A DNA stretch of 64,000 nucleotides from Vibrio sp. FE10 (GCF_030297155.1 NZ_AP028068.1:2046001-2110000), one strand, 5' to 3'. Counted from the stretch's first letter, positions 17,095-26,056 are shown. Notes: generated by a model from the letters alone, not told the origin. Program-made: numbers and translations.

Positions 17095-17832
17095 CTACGA
17101 AGCCGTCAATTCACCTGCACCTTGAGTCGAACGTTGGCTACTTTCGACAAGGATAGCTGTCGCAGTCTCTTTCAACGCGGCCCACTCTCCATCATCAACT
17201 TCAATGCCATCGTTCCACGCTTTCTCTTGAGTTTTAAAAAGCGCTTCCGATTCAATGTGTGTTTGGTAGCCATCTGACAAACGTTCGATATCGAAATCCT
17301 GGACGGAAAGTTCGATGGTCATATTGTGGATATGTTCGTCCGATGCCAGTGGCAAATCTGATAAAAACAGTTCTGGAGCAACGCAACCACGATTAAGAAC
17401 ATACAAAGTGCTCTTGGGGTTAGAACCATTATCCCAACGTGCGGTACACGCGATGCCTTTCGCGGCCAGTTTCACAAGCTCGCTGTACGCTAACCAACGG
17501 TTGTGACAGTTGTTTAGCTCAATTTTCAGTGTCTTCTTACCAACCATTTTTTCAATCGAATAGTCCATAATCACGGGAAGATGACACGCTAAGCTCGCCT
17601 TGTGCAGGTCAACTTCAACGGTATTATCGCTGCTCACTTGAATGTCTACAGGGCAATCGTCTTCAAGACCCATAAAGTTGCTCGCATTGTTAAAATGACG
17701 AACTCCATCCAAACCGACCATTTGTAAATCTGCCACCATGTTCGCTATTACATCGGCTTCACCACATGTACGACGCATCCCCAAAAAGGCTTTATTGACG
17801 GCCGCTACCAGTTCATTGTGAGAAACGATCAT
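17095..17832 (-). CDS. Unrecognised protein, possibly DUF3726 family
   Basis: A soluble 245-residue protein without signal peptide or membrane helix. The N-terminus (MIVSHNELVAAVNKAFLGMR) and the GEADVIANMVADLQMVGLDG segment remind me of the DUF3726 family, but I cannot confirm this. Its start overlaps the stop of the preceding large unknown gene by 4 bp, so the two are translationally coupled and probably form a complex or act in sequence. They are the last two genes of a minus-strand run containing a BCCT transporter, an M19-like hydrolase and an aldehyde dehydrogenase. A role in that catabolic system is a context-based guess. Confidence 0.7.
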   Translation of the reverse strand: MIVSHNELVAAVNKAFLGMRRTCGEADVIANMVADLQMVGLDGVRHFNNASNFMGLEDDCPVDIQVSSDNTVEVDLHKASLACHLPVIMDYSIEKMVGKKTLKIELNNCHNRWLAYSELVKLAAKGIACTARWDNGSNPKSTLYVLNRGCVAPELFLSDLPLASDEHIHNMTIELSVQDFDIERLSDGYQTHIESEALFKTQEKAWNDGIEVDDGEWAALKETATAILVESSQRSTQGAGELTAS

Positions 17833-19580
17833 AACGATTTACCTCCATGTTGAGCGTTGATATGTGTAGTAGCTTTTTGTGAGTCAGCCATCTCCGCTTC
17901 ACTTGGTGCTTCACTTGGTAAGACTGGGAACACCCATTCGTCCTGATGAATCTCATCAAGCAATGGCGCACCTTGGAAAAACGTCACTCGTACCCAGCGA
18001 TCTGAGCGAGGGTCAAACTTAGTCGCACCAAACATCGCTAGCTTACAACGCAGTAAGTGCATTGGTGGTGAATCTTGGTGCAGCACATTCATTTGAATGT
18101 CGCCCATCGCTTTGTTACCCAGCGTCCACACACGGCGCGCGATTGCACGATGCTGCGGCTGTTTAACAAGGAATTCAGCCAATGAAAGCTCTGGCGCGAA
18201 TTGCAATAAAGCATGGTACAAACGGTAAGCTTGACGACCGATATCTAACGGCAATTCACGCTCTTCACCTAACTCTTCACCTCGAACACCGAGTCTTGGC
18301 TCTTCTTTGTCTTGAGAGCGATACCAGAACCAGTAGTTGTTCTCTGCTTTCGTAAAGTCGGTCGTGATCGCCCAACGGTACTTTTCTTCTAATACAACCA
18401 GAAGATCTTGAATCTTTTTGCCACTAGGAAGCGACAGTGTTTCGCTGCAATTCATTTGCTCTTGATGGGCGTCCACTAATTCTGGGTACAATTCCATCAA
18501 ACATGAGATAAGGATTTCTTGGGCTTCCATACTCATTTGCTTAGATTGCTCGACTAACTGCGCCCATGTATCACACTGGCTGACAGACGTTTCTAGCGAT
18601 TGCTCTGTTGCTTTCAAATCATCAACAGCGGCTTTGTTCAGCTCTTGTTGTGTTTCATTGATGGTAACGACTTGTTCTAAATGACAAATCGCTTTTTTAA
18701 CTAATGTACGTAGTGGCTCAATCAACGCCGTATCTGTCTGACTGGACAACACGTCCGCCAATGCATGCTCACGGGTTGTCATCCACTGATCGACAATACT
18801 TGGGTGGTTAATCAGGTATGGCGCCATGCCTAAGCCTGTCGCGTTACCAACGCCTAGGTAGCGTTGTAATCCACGGTGCAAAGCAATCGCTTGTTCGCCG
18901 CCTTGTTGTTCTGCTAGGTAATGAACCCAATCTAGACTGAACTCACGCAGCATATAAACCGCACACATTTGTGCACTGAACGACTGATTAAAATCTTCAT
19001 TTTTTTCTAAAATTTTGAAGTCAGCAATGCCAAATTTGCCATTACCGTAAACTGCAGTGGTTCGTAGGATGTAGCCCACTTCAGCCAATTCTTTAGGTGT
19101 TGGTTGAACACCTTTAGCCAAGTGACTAACGATATGTTCAAACACACGTACACTTTTATTAGCACGCGCTAAAACAAGCACATTGTTAGGGTTACGGCCT
19201 GCTTCTTGAAGCGGTACATTCGCACGAAGTCTTTCAAGTAGGGTGACATCAACATCACCAAGAACAAGCGCAAACGTTACGTCCCACTTTTCAGCAATTA
19301 CACGGTCATTTCGTTCGTCGTCTGCAATTTCATCGCAAAAAACAACCAAATGATAAACATGGTTTGGCGTCGCTAGCTTATAGATAACGTGACCAAAACC
19401 TTGAGCGTCTAATTGCCACTCATGCTTAGTCACTTTCCATTCTTGCTGCGCCATTTTACGAATCAGAGTTCTTACGAAGCTGATGCGTGTTTGGTGCATA
19501 GCACCTAGCCTTTCCGGTGCCATGACGACTGTTGCGTCACGTAATGCTGATTCAGTGTAGGTAGAACGATGTGCATCCAT
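17829..19580 (-). CDS. Large unrecognised cytoplasmic protein (583 aa)
   Basis: I do not recognise a family. It is long, soluble and has no signal peptide. The N-terminal half alternates beta and helix (KLATPNHVYHLVVFCDEI, KWDVTFALVLGDVDV). The C-terminal half is helical, with a coiled-coil-like region near NETQQELNKAAVDDLKATE, and ends with SDRWVRVTFFQGAPLLDEI. The frame extends to an ATG at 19652, but the ATG at 19578-19580 has a much better ribosome-binding site (AAGGTGGTG, six bases away), so I start there. It overlaps the next gene by 4 bp. It lies 270 bp from the BCCT gene, separated by that gene's repeats and hairpin, so it may have its own promoter. Confidence 0.75.
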   Translation of the reverse strand: MDAHRSTYTESALRDATVVMAPERLGAMHQTRISFVRTLIRKMAQQEWKVTKHEWQLDAQGFGHVIYKLATPNHVYHLVVFCDEIADDERNDRVIAEKWDVTFALVLGDVDVTLLERLRANVPLQEAGRNPNNVLVLARANKSVRVFEHIVSHLAKGVQPTPKELAEVGYILRTTAVYGNGKFGIADFKILEKNEDFNQSFSAQMCAVYMLREFSLDWVHYLAEQQGGEQAIALHRGLQRYLGVGNATGLGMAPYLINHPSIVDQWMTTREHALADVLSSQTDTALIEPLRTLVKKAICHLEQVVTINETQQELNKAAVDDLKATEQSLETSVSQCDTWAQLVEQSKQMSMEAQEILISCLMELYPELVDAHQEQMNCSETLSLPSGKKIQDLLVVLEEKYRWAITTDFTKAENNYWFWYRSQDKEEPRLGVRGEELGEERELPLDIGRQAYRLYHALLQFAPELSLAEFLVKQPQHRAIARRVWTLGNKAMGDIQMNVLHQDSPPMHLLRCKLAMFGATKFDPRSDRWVRVTFFQGAPLLDEIHQDEWVFPVLPSEAPSEAEMADSQKATTHINAQHGGKSL

Positions 19581-19806
19581 TTTGCTCACCACCTTATAGT
19601 TATAGGATTTTGCTAGCCATTCAGAACCGATCGTTGCCGTCATTTTAAGCATTCGTTGTTACAGTATGCTGGTTAGCTTTCACGTTATGTGGGGCAAGCG
19701 AGCTCGCCCCTTATTATTTGTCCTGACTAGATCGATTGACCTAAATACTTTGCCGTCCGATGTATCTTCACCAGTACGGGTTTGCTGTTCCTTTCGGAAT
19801 TTTTGC

Positions 19807-19830
19807 ATCAGCCTTCTTTCGAAGGCTGAT
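19807..19830 (-). terminator. Hairpin downstream of the BCCT gene
   Basis: A perfect 10-bp stem ATCAGCCTTC/GAAGGCTGAT with a TTTC loop lies about 95 bp past the BCCT stop, after its repeat array. The U tract on the minus-strand side is weak, so termination may be partial and allow read-through into the unknown gene. Confidence 0.6.
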
Positions 19831-19850
19831 TTGTTCTTATTTAATCAGTT

Positions 19851-19931
19851 TCTTGTTTTACAGAGCTCTTGTCTTACAGAGCCCTTTTCTTTAAAAACTC
19901 TGCTCTTTAAAGAGCCTGTTCTTTAGAAACC
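19851..19931 (-). repeat. 16-bp tandem array that includes the BCCT stop codon
   Basis: Reading the minus strand, about six degenerate 15-16-bp units follow one another: GGTTTCTAAAGAACA, GGCTCTTTAAAGAGCA, GAGTTTTTAAAGAAAA, GGGCTCTGTAAGACAA, GAGCTCTGTAAAACAA and a weaker sixth. The first unit contains the last two sense codons and the TAA stop of the BCCT gene. Each unit keeps TAA at the same place. Confidence 0.8.
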
Positions 19932-21518
19932 TTGTTCTTTCGCCATCTTGATTGCGATTTGAGGCGCATTCCAAAGCGATGGCAGTAAGATTAAGGACAC
20001 CGGTACCGCTGTGATAACAATGAACGATTGCAGCGCAGAAATACCGCCTGAACCTAGGGAAATCAGAATTAACGCTGTTACCCCCATCATCACACCCCAG
20101 AAAGTACGAATAATTGCATTAGGTTCTGTCTCACCACTGATAACCACACTGATGGTGTAAGTCATCGAGTCACCCGTCGTTACGATGAAGATCGTGGTTA
20201 AGATCAAGAACAAAATAGAAATTAGCATTGGCATAGGTAGCTGCTGAGTTACCGCCAGTAGCGCGCCTGGTAAGTTGAAGCCTTCGAACGCTTTACTTAC
20301 GCTGCCTGGATCTGCGATTTCGAACGCAAGACCAGAGCCACCAACAATAGTGAACCAGAAGCAAGTTACAAACGGTGCAATAAGGCTAATGGTTGATACC
20401 AATTGGCGAATACTACGACCGCGTGAAATACGAGCGATGAAGATTGCCATCATTGGGCCGTAACCTAGGAACCAACCCCAGAAGAACACTGTCCACCAGC
20501 TTAACCAACCTTCGTCACCACGGTATGTTGCCATTGGGATGAAGTTATCTATCATGCTGCCTACACCTTGGATGTAGCCATTAAAGATGAAGTTCGTTGG
20601 ACCAAAGATAAGGATGTAGACCATCAATGCCATTGCTAAAATTACGTTGTAACGGCTTAGCATTTGCATTCCGCGGTTAAGACCACTTAATGCAGACAAT
20701 GTGTAAAGCACGATAGCGAACAAGATGATGATTAGCTGTGTTGTGAAGCCATCTGGAATACCAAACAGTTCATTCAGTGCGTAGCTGACTTGCAAGCCTA
20801 AGAAACCAATCGGGCCGATAGTACCCGCCGCTACAGCGACAATACAACATGCATCAATCAGTGCGCCGGTGTGGCCTTTTAGTGCTCTTTCGCCCAAAAC
20901 TGGGTAAAGCAAAATACGAGGTTTAAGAGGCAAGCCTTTGTCGTAGTGAAGGTGCATAACCACGATAGACGTTAAGCTGCCCACAATTGCCCATGCTAGG
21001 AAACCCCAGTGCATGAATGATTGTGATAGAGCATTCACCGCACCTTGTTGTGCGTTTTCTTGTGCGCCATACAACGGTGGTGGGTTAACGTAGTGTGCGA
21101 TAGGCTCTGCTGCCGCCCAAAATACACCGCCGCCCGCAAGTAGCGTACAGAAGATGATAGCCATCCAACGGAAGCCATCCATTTCAGGTTTCGCGATGCC
21201 GCCTAGGATAACCTTGCCTGTTCGCCCTGCCGCCAGGCCAAGACCAATAAGAAAAGTCAGAAGAAGAAGCATTTGCCAATAAGGGCCGAACACTTTTACA
21301 GACCATGCAAAGCCCGTGTTTACTAATGTAGAGAGTAGCTCCCCATCAAACAAAGCAAGCGTTACGAACAGAGCGATAAAACCGCCGCTGTACCAAAGTG
21401 CTGGGTTGGTTAGTCCTAACTTGTCTGAAGTAGATTCAGACTTAGGTTTTTTGCTTGCTGTGTTTGCTTGACCCGCATTTACGTTTGAAGATTTCACGCT
21501 ATTGGTTAAATCAGACAT
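19923..21518 (-). CDS. BCCT-family transporter
   Basis: A 531-residue, twelve-helix secondary transporter. The family features are clear: WAAAEPIAHYVNPPP, MHWGFLAWAIVGSL, and FIARISRGRSIRQLV after the eighth helix. The segment that in glycine-betaine carriers reads W-W-x-S-W-x-P-F, with tryptophans contacting the quaternary amine, is FFWGWFLGYGPM here, so substrate choice probably differs. The hydrophilic N-terminal 45 residues are cytoplasmic. It is expected to import a betaine-like or other onium compound with Na+ or H+. Upstream on the same strand are an M19-like hydrolase and an aldehyde dehydrogenase, suggesting uptake for catabolism rather than osmoprotection alone (inference). Confidence 0.92.
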   Translation of the reverse strand: MSDLTNSVKSSNVNAGQANTASKKPKSESTSDKLGLTNPALWYSGGFIALFVTLALFDGELLSTLVNTGFAWSVKVFGPYWQMLLLLTFLIGLGLAAGRTGKVILGGIAKPEMDGFRWMAIIFCTLLAGGGVFWAAAEPIAHYVNPPPLYGAQENAQQGAVNALSQSFMHWGFLAWAIVGSLTSIVVMHLHYDKGLPLKPRILLYPVLGERALKGHTGALIDACCIVAVAAGTIGPIGFLGLQVSYALNELFGIPDGFTTQLIIILFAIVLYTLSALSGLNRGMQMLSRYNVILAMALMVYILIFGPTNFIFNGYIQGVGSMIDNFIPMATYRGDEGWLSWWTVFFWGWFLGYGPMMAIFIARISRGRSIRQLVSTISLIAPFVTCFWFTIVGGSGLAFEIADPGSVSKAFEGFNLPGALLAVTQQLPMPMLISILFLILTTIFIVTTGDSMTYTISVVISGETEPNAIIRTFWGVMMGVTALILISLGSGGISALQSFIVITAVPVSLILLPSLWNAPQIAIKMAKEQGF

Positions 21519-21749
21519 ACTCTGACTCCAGAGGTTTCTTTGCAGCTGTCATTTTAATGATGACTACAAGAGGTGTATTTAACACCTGCCCTATTGTTTT
21601 TTGTGTTGGGCAGGCTAATCCATGTTTGGGTTACCGCGTTGCGAAATAGACCGTTGTTCCTTTTGAATAGTGAAATTAGTTAAAACAGCACTTCTAAATG
21701 AACGTTAATTAGAAGGCTGCTAATTCGATGATTACTAGTGAGAAAGCGC

Positions 21750-22745
21750 TTAACCCTTGCTTTGAGGCTCTAGGCCATCTTTCAAGAAGTTAAACCAGTT
21801 TTCTCCCAAGACTTGCCCAGCTTCAGACTCACTGAAACCATGACGCATCAATCCGTTATAAATATTTTCCATACCCGCACTACCACAGAACCAAGGCAAC
21901 GCATCTGGCCAACCTGAGTTGTTCGCAGAGCCTTCTCCGTAGTCCATGGCTTTAGACCAACGACCATTTCTCATCCATTCAAGAACGGCTTGAGGTTGGT
22001 TTAAGCATAGGTCACTACCAATACCTAGGTGTTCTACGCCAACCATGTCAGCGGTAGTCGCAACCATTTGGCAGAAATCTTCCAACGTACATTGGCTGCC
22101 ATTTGGTAGGTGGAATGGGTATAAGCTGAATCCGATTAAGCCACCGCGTGCGGTTAGGGCTTTAATCACATCGTTTGATTTGTTTCGTAGTGCATCATGA
22201 GCAAACGTTGGGTTCGCATGGCTGATACAAATAGGACGAGAAGACAAGTCAATCGCCTCAAGCGTTGAACGCTCGGCACTGTGAGACATATCGATGATCA
22301 TGCCCACTCGGTTCATCTCTTCGATTGCTTGCTTACCAAAGCGAGTAATACCGGTGTCGTTCTTCTCGTAGCAACCCGTCGCCAATAAGCTCTGGTTGTT
22401 GTACGTCAATTGCATGATCAAAAGACCTTGCTGACGCATCACTTCGATAAGACCAATCTCATCGTCGATTGGAGAACAGTTTTGAGCACCTAAAAAAATG
22501 CCGACTTTGCCTGTCGCTTTTGCAGTTTCAACATCAGCCATTGAATGAATCGGCATGATAATGTCTGCATTCTGCTCGAATCTTAAGTTCCATTCTGCAA
22601 AGCGAGATAAGGTTTCACGAGCTGTCTCGTGGTAAACCGCGGTAGCGTGAACTGCTGTAATGCCGCTCGCCTTTAGTGTTTGGAAATATTCTCTGTTCCA
22701 ATTGCAGTATTGCAATCCATCTATAACAATCCGTTGCTGGTACAT
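21750..22745 (-). CDS. M19 (renal dipeptidase-like) hydrolase lacking the N-terminal HxD
   Basis: A 331-residue member of the M19 family: GKVGIFLGAQNC, IIDMSHSAERSTLEAI, RPICISHANP and a GIGSDLCLN segment match the TIM-barrel metal-site regions. Canonical members begin with an IDGHND motif whose His and Asp bind zinc; here it reads IDGLQYCNW, so one metal site is altered. From memory, a similar divergent M19 type lies beside the dimethylglycine genes of Pseudomonas, though its substrate is not established. The GTG six bases upstream overlaps AGGAG, so the ATG at 22745 is preferred. It lies between the aldehyde dehydrogenase and BCCT genes. Hydrolysis of an amide or dipeptide-like substrate is likely; true dipeptidase activity is uncertain. 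Confidence 0.82.
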   Translation of the reverse strand: MYQQRIVIDGLQYCNWNREYFQTLKASGITAVHATAVYHETARETLSRFAEWNLRFEQNADIIMPIHSMADVETAKATGKVGIFLGAQNCSPIDDEIGLIEVMRQQGLLIMQLTYNNQSLLATGCYEKNDTGITRFGKQAIEEMNRVGMIIDMSHSAERSTLEAIDLSSRPICISHANPTFAHDALRNKSNDVIKALTARGGLIGFSLYPFHLPNGSQCTLEDFCQMVATTADMVGVEHLGIGSDLCLNQPQAVLEWMRNGRWSKAMDYGEGSANNSGWPDALPWFCGSAGMENIYNGLMRHGFSESEAGQVLGENWFNFLKDGLEPQSKG

Positions 22746-22955
22746 AACCACTCCTATTGAAAGCTCAGTGTTCTAGCTCGGTTTTGAAAACACGCTCAAA
22801 TAACATGTTTTCAAAAATGGGTTAAATCACTTGTCTAATTTCGTTTGCTGCTTTGGTTTGGATGTTGGCCTGACTCTGTGAATCAGGCCAATTCGATAGC
22901 TGGATAGCTAGAGACTTAATATCTTCAGCTATCCAATTCTTATATAGAAAGTTGC

Positions 22956-24419
22956 TTAGTAAGGACGCTGGTAAGCTGTCTTCACCACTGTGTAGAACTC
23001 TTTCGCGTATTGACCTTGCTCACGAGGACCGAAGCTAGACTCTTTACGACCACCAAACGGTACGTGGTAATCTGTGCCTGCTGTTGGTAGGTTCACCATC
23101 ACACAACCTGTTTGCGCTTGTTGCTTGAACATTGCGCTAGTACGTAGGCTTTGAGTAATGATGCCGCCCGTTAGGCCAAAGCGAGTATCGTTGGTTGTCG
23201 CGATAGCTTCTTCTAGGTCAGCGACACGAATCACGCTTGCCATTGGTGCAAACACTTCTTCTTGGTTCACTTCCCAATCGTTCTTAGTGTTTAAGAACAG
23301 CGTTGGAGACATGTAGAAACCTTCGTGTTTCATGCTTAGGCGTTCGCCACCAAATGCCAGTTCACCGCCACTTTGACGTGCTTTCTCAACCCAACCTAGG
23401 TTTGCTTCAAGCTGGTTGCCGTCAACAACAGGGCCCATGAATACGCCGTCTTCTAGTGCGTGACCCACTTTAAGTTCGCTCATGCGTTTGATTAGTGCTT
23501 CAACGTATTGATCGTGAATGCCATCCATTACCACTAGACGAGAAGATGCTGTACATTTTTGACCCGCGCCAGAGAACGAACCTGCGATAGTCGCATCAAC
23601 AGCTGTTTGGATATCAGCATCATCAGCAACCACAAGTGCGTTCTTACTGCCCATCTCTAGTTGGCAACGAACGAAGTTTGGCGCTGTAGCAGCCGCAACC
23701 TTACGACCTGTATCAACAGAACCAGTAAAGCTCACACCGTTCACATCTTTAGAGTTGATCAGTGCATCACCTACTTTAGAACCGCTACCTAGAACAAGGT
23801 TAAACGTACCTGCTGGCATGCCTTGGCGGTGGATGATCTCAGTTAACGCAACGGCACTTGCTGGTGTTAGGTTTGCTGGTTTCCAGATAACGCTGTTACC
23901 GAAAGCCAATGCTGGAGCGATTTTCCAAGCTGCAGTTGCTGTCGGGAAGTTCCAAGGAGAGATGATGCCGATAACACCCACCGCTTCACGAGTCACTTCT
24001 ACAGAAACGCCAGGGCGTACTGATTCTGCGTTATCGCCAATTTGACGAAGCACTTCAGCCGCAAAGTACTGGAAGAACTGACCTGCACGATAAATCTCAC
24101 CACGACCTTCAGCAAAAGGCTTACCTTCTTCACGAGAAAGCAAAGTACCCAGCTCGTCACAACGTGCAATCAGCTCATCACCAATCGCTTGAAGTACCGC
24201 TTGCTTACGTTCAATCGGCGTTTTTTCCCACTCTGGTTGAGCGTGCTTCGCCGCTGAAATCGCTTGTTGAACTTGGTCAGCACTTGCTTGTGCGAAGTTA
24301 CCGATGTTTTCAGAAATATCTGATGGGTTAATGTTCGCAACGGTGCTTACACCCGCTTGCCATTCGCCGCCAATGTAAAGTGCGTTTTCTGCTTGAACAT
24401 TCTGTAATTGAGTCATCAT
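22956..24419 (-). CDS. Aldehyde dehydrogenase, alpha-ketoglutaric-semialdehyde type
   Basis: A 487-residue NAD(P)-dependent aldehyde dehydrogenase. PWNFPTATAAWKIAPAL, WKPANLTPASA, FTGSVDTGRKV (nucleotide-binding), LEMGSKNALVV (general base Glu) and SGAGQKCTASSRLVV (catalytic Cys) are intact. The ending FGGRKESSFGPREQGQYAKEFYT is characteristic of the branch containing 2-oxoglutarate semialdehyde dehydrogenases from sugar-acid and hydroxyproline pathways, although the exact substrate is not proven. The start has AAGGACAG just upstream. It lies among transporter, M19 and RidA-like genes under a divergent LysR gene, so it probably oxidises an aldehyde intermediate of the imported compound. Confidence 0.9.
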   Translation of the reverse strand: MMTQLQNVQAENALYIGGEWQAGVSTVANINPSDISENIGNFAQASADQVQQAISAAKHAQPEWEKTPIERKQAVLQAIGDELIARCDELGTLLSREEGKPFAEGRGEIYRAGQFFQYFAAEVLRQIGDNAESVRPGVSVEVTREAVGVIGIISPWNFPTATAAWKIAPALAFGNSVIWKPANLTPASAVALTEIIHRQGMPAGTFNLVLGSGSKVGDALINSKDVNGVSFTGSVDTGRKVAAATAPNFVRCQLEMGSKNALVVADDADIQTAVDATIAGSFSGAGQKCTASSRLVVMDGIHDQYVEALIKRMSELKVGHALEDGVFMGPVVDGNQLEANLGWVEKARQSGGELAFGGERLSMKHEGFYMSPTLFLNTKNDWEVNQEEVFAPMASVIRVADLEEAIATTNDTRFGLTGGIITQSLRTSAMFKQQAQTGCVMVNLPTAGTDYHVPFGGRKESSFGPREQGQYAKEFYTVVKTAYQRPY

Positions 24420-24615
24420 TCTGTCCTTGTAACGGTTAGGTTGCGGTTGAGTCTGGCAACCATCTGGTTAATTAATAAACTGTTAATATTCAGGTAATTA
24501 ATTGCTAAAATAAGATGTATATTTTGTTTCTAAAGTGAACCACGTCGCTTGTATCAATAAACCACTTCAATTCAAAAGAGTTTTGATCCGCAAATAGCTT
24601 TAGTTCACAGTCTGA

Positions 24616-25014
24616 TTATTCAGGTTGAGACGCCGATGCATAAACCACGAACTCGACCAGCATCTCTTCTCTTGCTAACCCTGCAACGACGACCGCAGCA
24701 CGGTTTGGATAAGGTGCATTGAAGTATTCTCCGTATACGCTATTTACCGTTTTTAGATATTCACGGTCTGTCACGTAAATCAGAACTTGCAGCACTGAAT
24801 CCATCGATTCGCCTGCACACTCCAACGTATGAACAAGGTTGTTAAAAGTCTGACGCGTTTGCGCTTCAATACCGCCTTCTACTACTGCGCCAGTTTCATC
24901 AATTGGAATCTGCGCTGTGTATAGAGTGCCGTTATTAACGATTGCCCACTCTAGTGGTGCTTTTGAAGCAAAAAGCTCGGTTTTTACTGGGTGTTTTTTA
25001 GTTTGTGCGTTCAC
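24616..25014 (-). CDS. RidA/YjgF-family protein
   Basis: About 132 residues of the RidA (YjgF/UK114) fold. The C-terminal segment YPNRAAVVVAGLAREEMLVEFVVYA has the conserved Arg and Glu that line the enamine/imine deaminase pocket of true RidA proteins. RidA enzymes hydrolyse reactive 2-aminoacrylate-type imines, and cluster-linked paralogs usually serve a specific pathway. The frame extends to a TTG at 25026 with no ribosome-binding site; the GTG at 25014 is more convincing. It is the first gene of the minus-strand locus, divergent from the LysR gene, suggesting an imine intermediate in the pathway (inference). Confidence 0.88.
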   Translation of the reverse strand: MNAQTKKHPVKTELFASKAPLEWAIVNNGTLYTAQIPIDETGAVVEGGIEAQTRQTFNNLVHTLECAGESMDSVLQVLIYVTDREYLKTVNSVYGEYFNAPYPNRAAVVVAGLAREEMLVEFVVYASASQPE

Positions 25015-25106
25015 GATTCCATCCAACTTTGTAACAACTATGTTTCAAGATGGTTAAATACTGCACCTTGACGACTGATAAATCTAACGGTAAATTTTGT
25101 GCATTT

Positions 25107-25123
25107 GATAAATAAAATCTATC
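25107..25123. promoter_or_regulatory. Candidate LysR-type binding site
   Basis: A GATA-N9-TATC dyad lies in the 145-bp gap between the divergent RidA-like and LysR genes. A TGATAAAT direct repeat occurs at 25077-25084 and 25106-25113. LysR regulators commonly bind such sites in divergent promoters. This is based on pattern and position only. Confidence 0.4.
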
Positions 25124-25171
25124 ACCTTTCAAAAAGTAAGGTATAGCAAGGGCTAGAGAAGGATCAGTGCC

Positions 25172-26056
25172 ATGAGTATTAAGCTACAACAGTTAAAACA
25201 TTTCGTTTTAGTGGTCGAAGAAGGCGGATTTCGAGCAGCATCTCACCGTGCGAATCGATCGCAAGCGGCACTTTCTACGTCAATAAAAGAGCTAGAAAAA
25301 ATACTTGGTCAGCCACTGTTTGAAACAGGCAACAAATCAACGCTGACACCTTTCGGGGAAATATGCCTCCCAAAAATCATTCAATTCCTGAATGTTTACA
25401 AAGCATTAGACAATGACCTGCGCGCAGCCGCGGCAGGACAACAAGGAAGAGTTCGAATAGCGAGCGTGCCATCGGTCGCTGCAAAATTAATCCCTAGTGT
25501 CTTAGGGGCTTTTTGTGAGCAGTACCCTAATGTAGAAGTCAGCTTGATTGATGATAATGCGGCAGGTGTGGAAGCGAGACTACTGTCTGGAGAGGTGGAT
25601 GTTGCCCTCGGAAATAGCTCCCATTTAGAAGAAGAGAGCATCGACTTCACGCCTTTACTTTCCGATCCTATAGGTGTGGTCTGCCTCAAAGACAACCCTA
25701 TCGCCTCTCAAAAAGAGGGAATCGAATGGCAAACTTTGTTAAAACAACCCTTCATTCGCAATGGTACTTGTACCCTACTTGACCCAACACCCGCACGAAT
25801 GCTCAGTGAACAAGCTCTGTATTCAGTAGAGAACATTACTTCGCTGTTTTCGGTGTTAGAGCTCGGGATAGGCGTGACCACACTACCTAAACTGGCTTTC
25901 CCAACCAATGAAACCCGCTTGGTGTGGATTCCATTGATTGATCCGCCTTTACAGCGCCAGATCGGTATTTTCAGGTTGGCTGACCGTACGATATCGCCAC
26001 AAGCACAAGCCTTTCACGATTTGTGTATTCAGTACCTAAGTTATGAAGACTCATAA
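25172..26056 (+). CDS. LysR-family transcriptional regulator (divergent from the BCCT/ALDH locus)
   Basis: A 294-residue LysR regulator: an N-terminal winged helix (LQQLKHFVLVVEEGGFRAAS, then SQAALSTSIKELEKILGQPLF) and a type 2 periplasmic-binding-like effector domain from about residue 90. It is transcribed away from the RidA-like gene, so it very probably controls the minus-strand locus at 17-25 kb in response to the substrate or an intermediate. An AAGGAT ribosome-binding site precedes the ATG. A terminator overlaps the stop codon. Confidence 0.92.
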   Translation: MSIKLQQLKHFVLVVEEGGFRAASHRANRSQAALSTSIKELEKILGQPLFETGNKSTLTPFGEICLPKIIQFLNVYKALDNDLRAAAAGQQGRVRIASVPSVAAKLIPSVLGAFCEQYPNVEVSLIDDNAAGVEARLLSGEVDVALGNSSHLEEESIDFTPLLSDPIGVVCLKDNPIASQKEGIEWQTLLKQPFIRNGTCTLLDPTPARMLSEQALYSVENITSLFSVLELGIGVTTLPKLAFPTNETRLVWIPLIDPPLQRQIGIFRLADRTISPQAQAFHDLCIQYLSYEDS

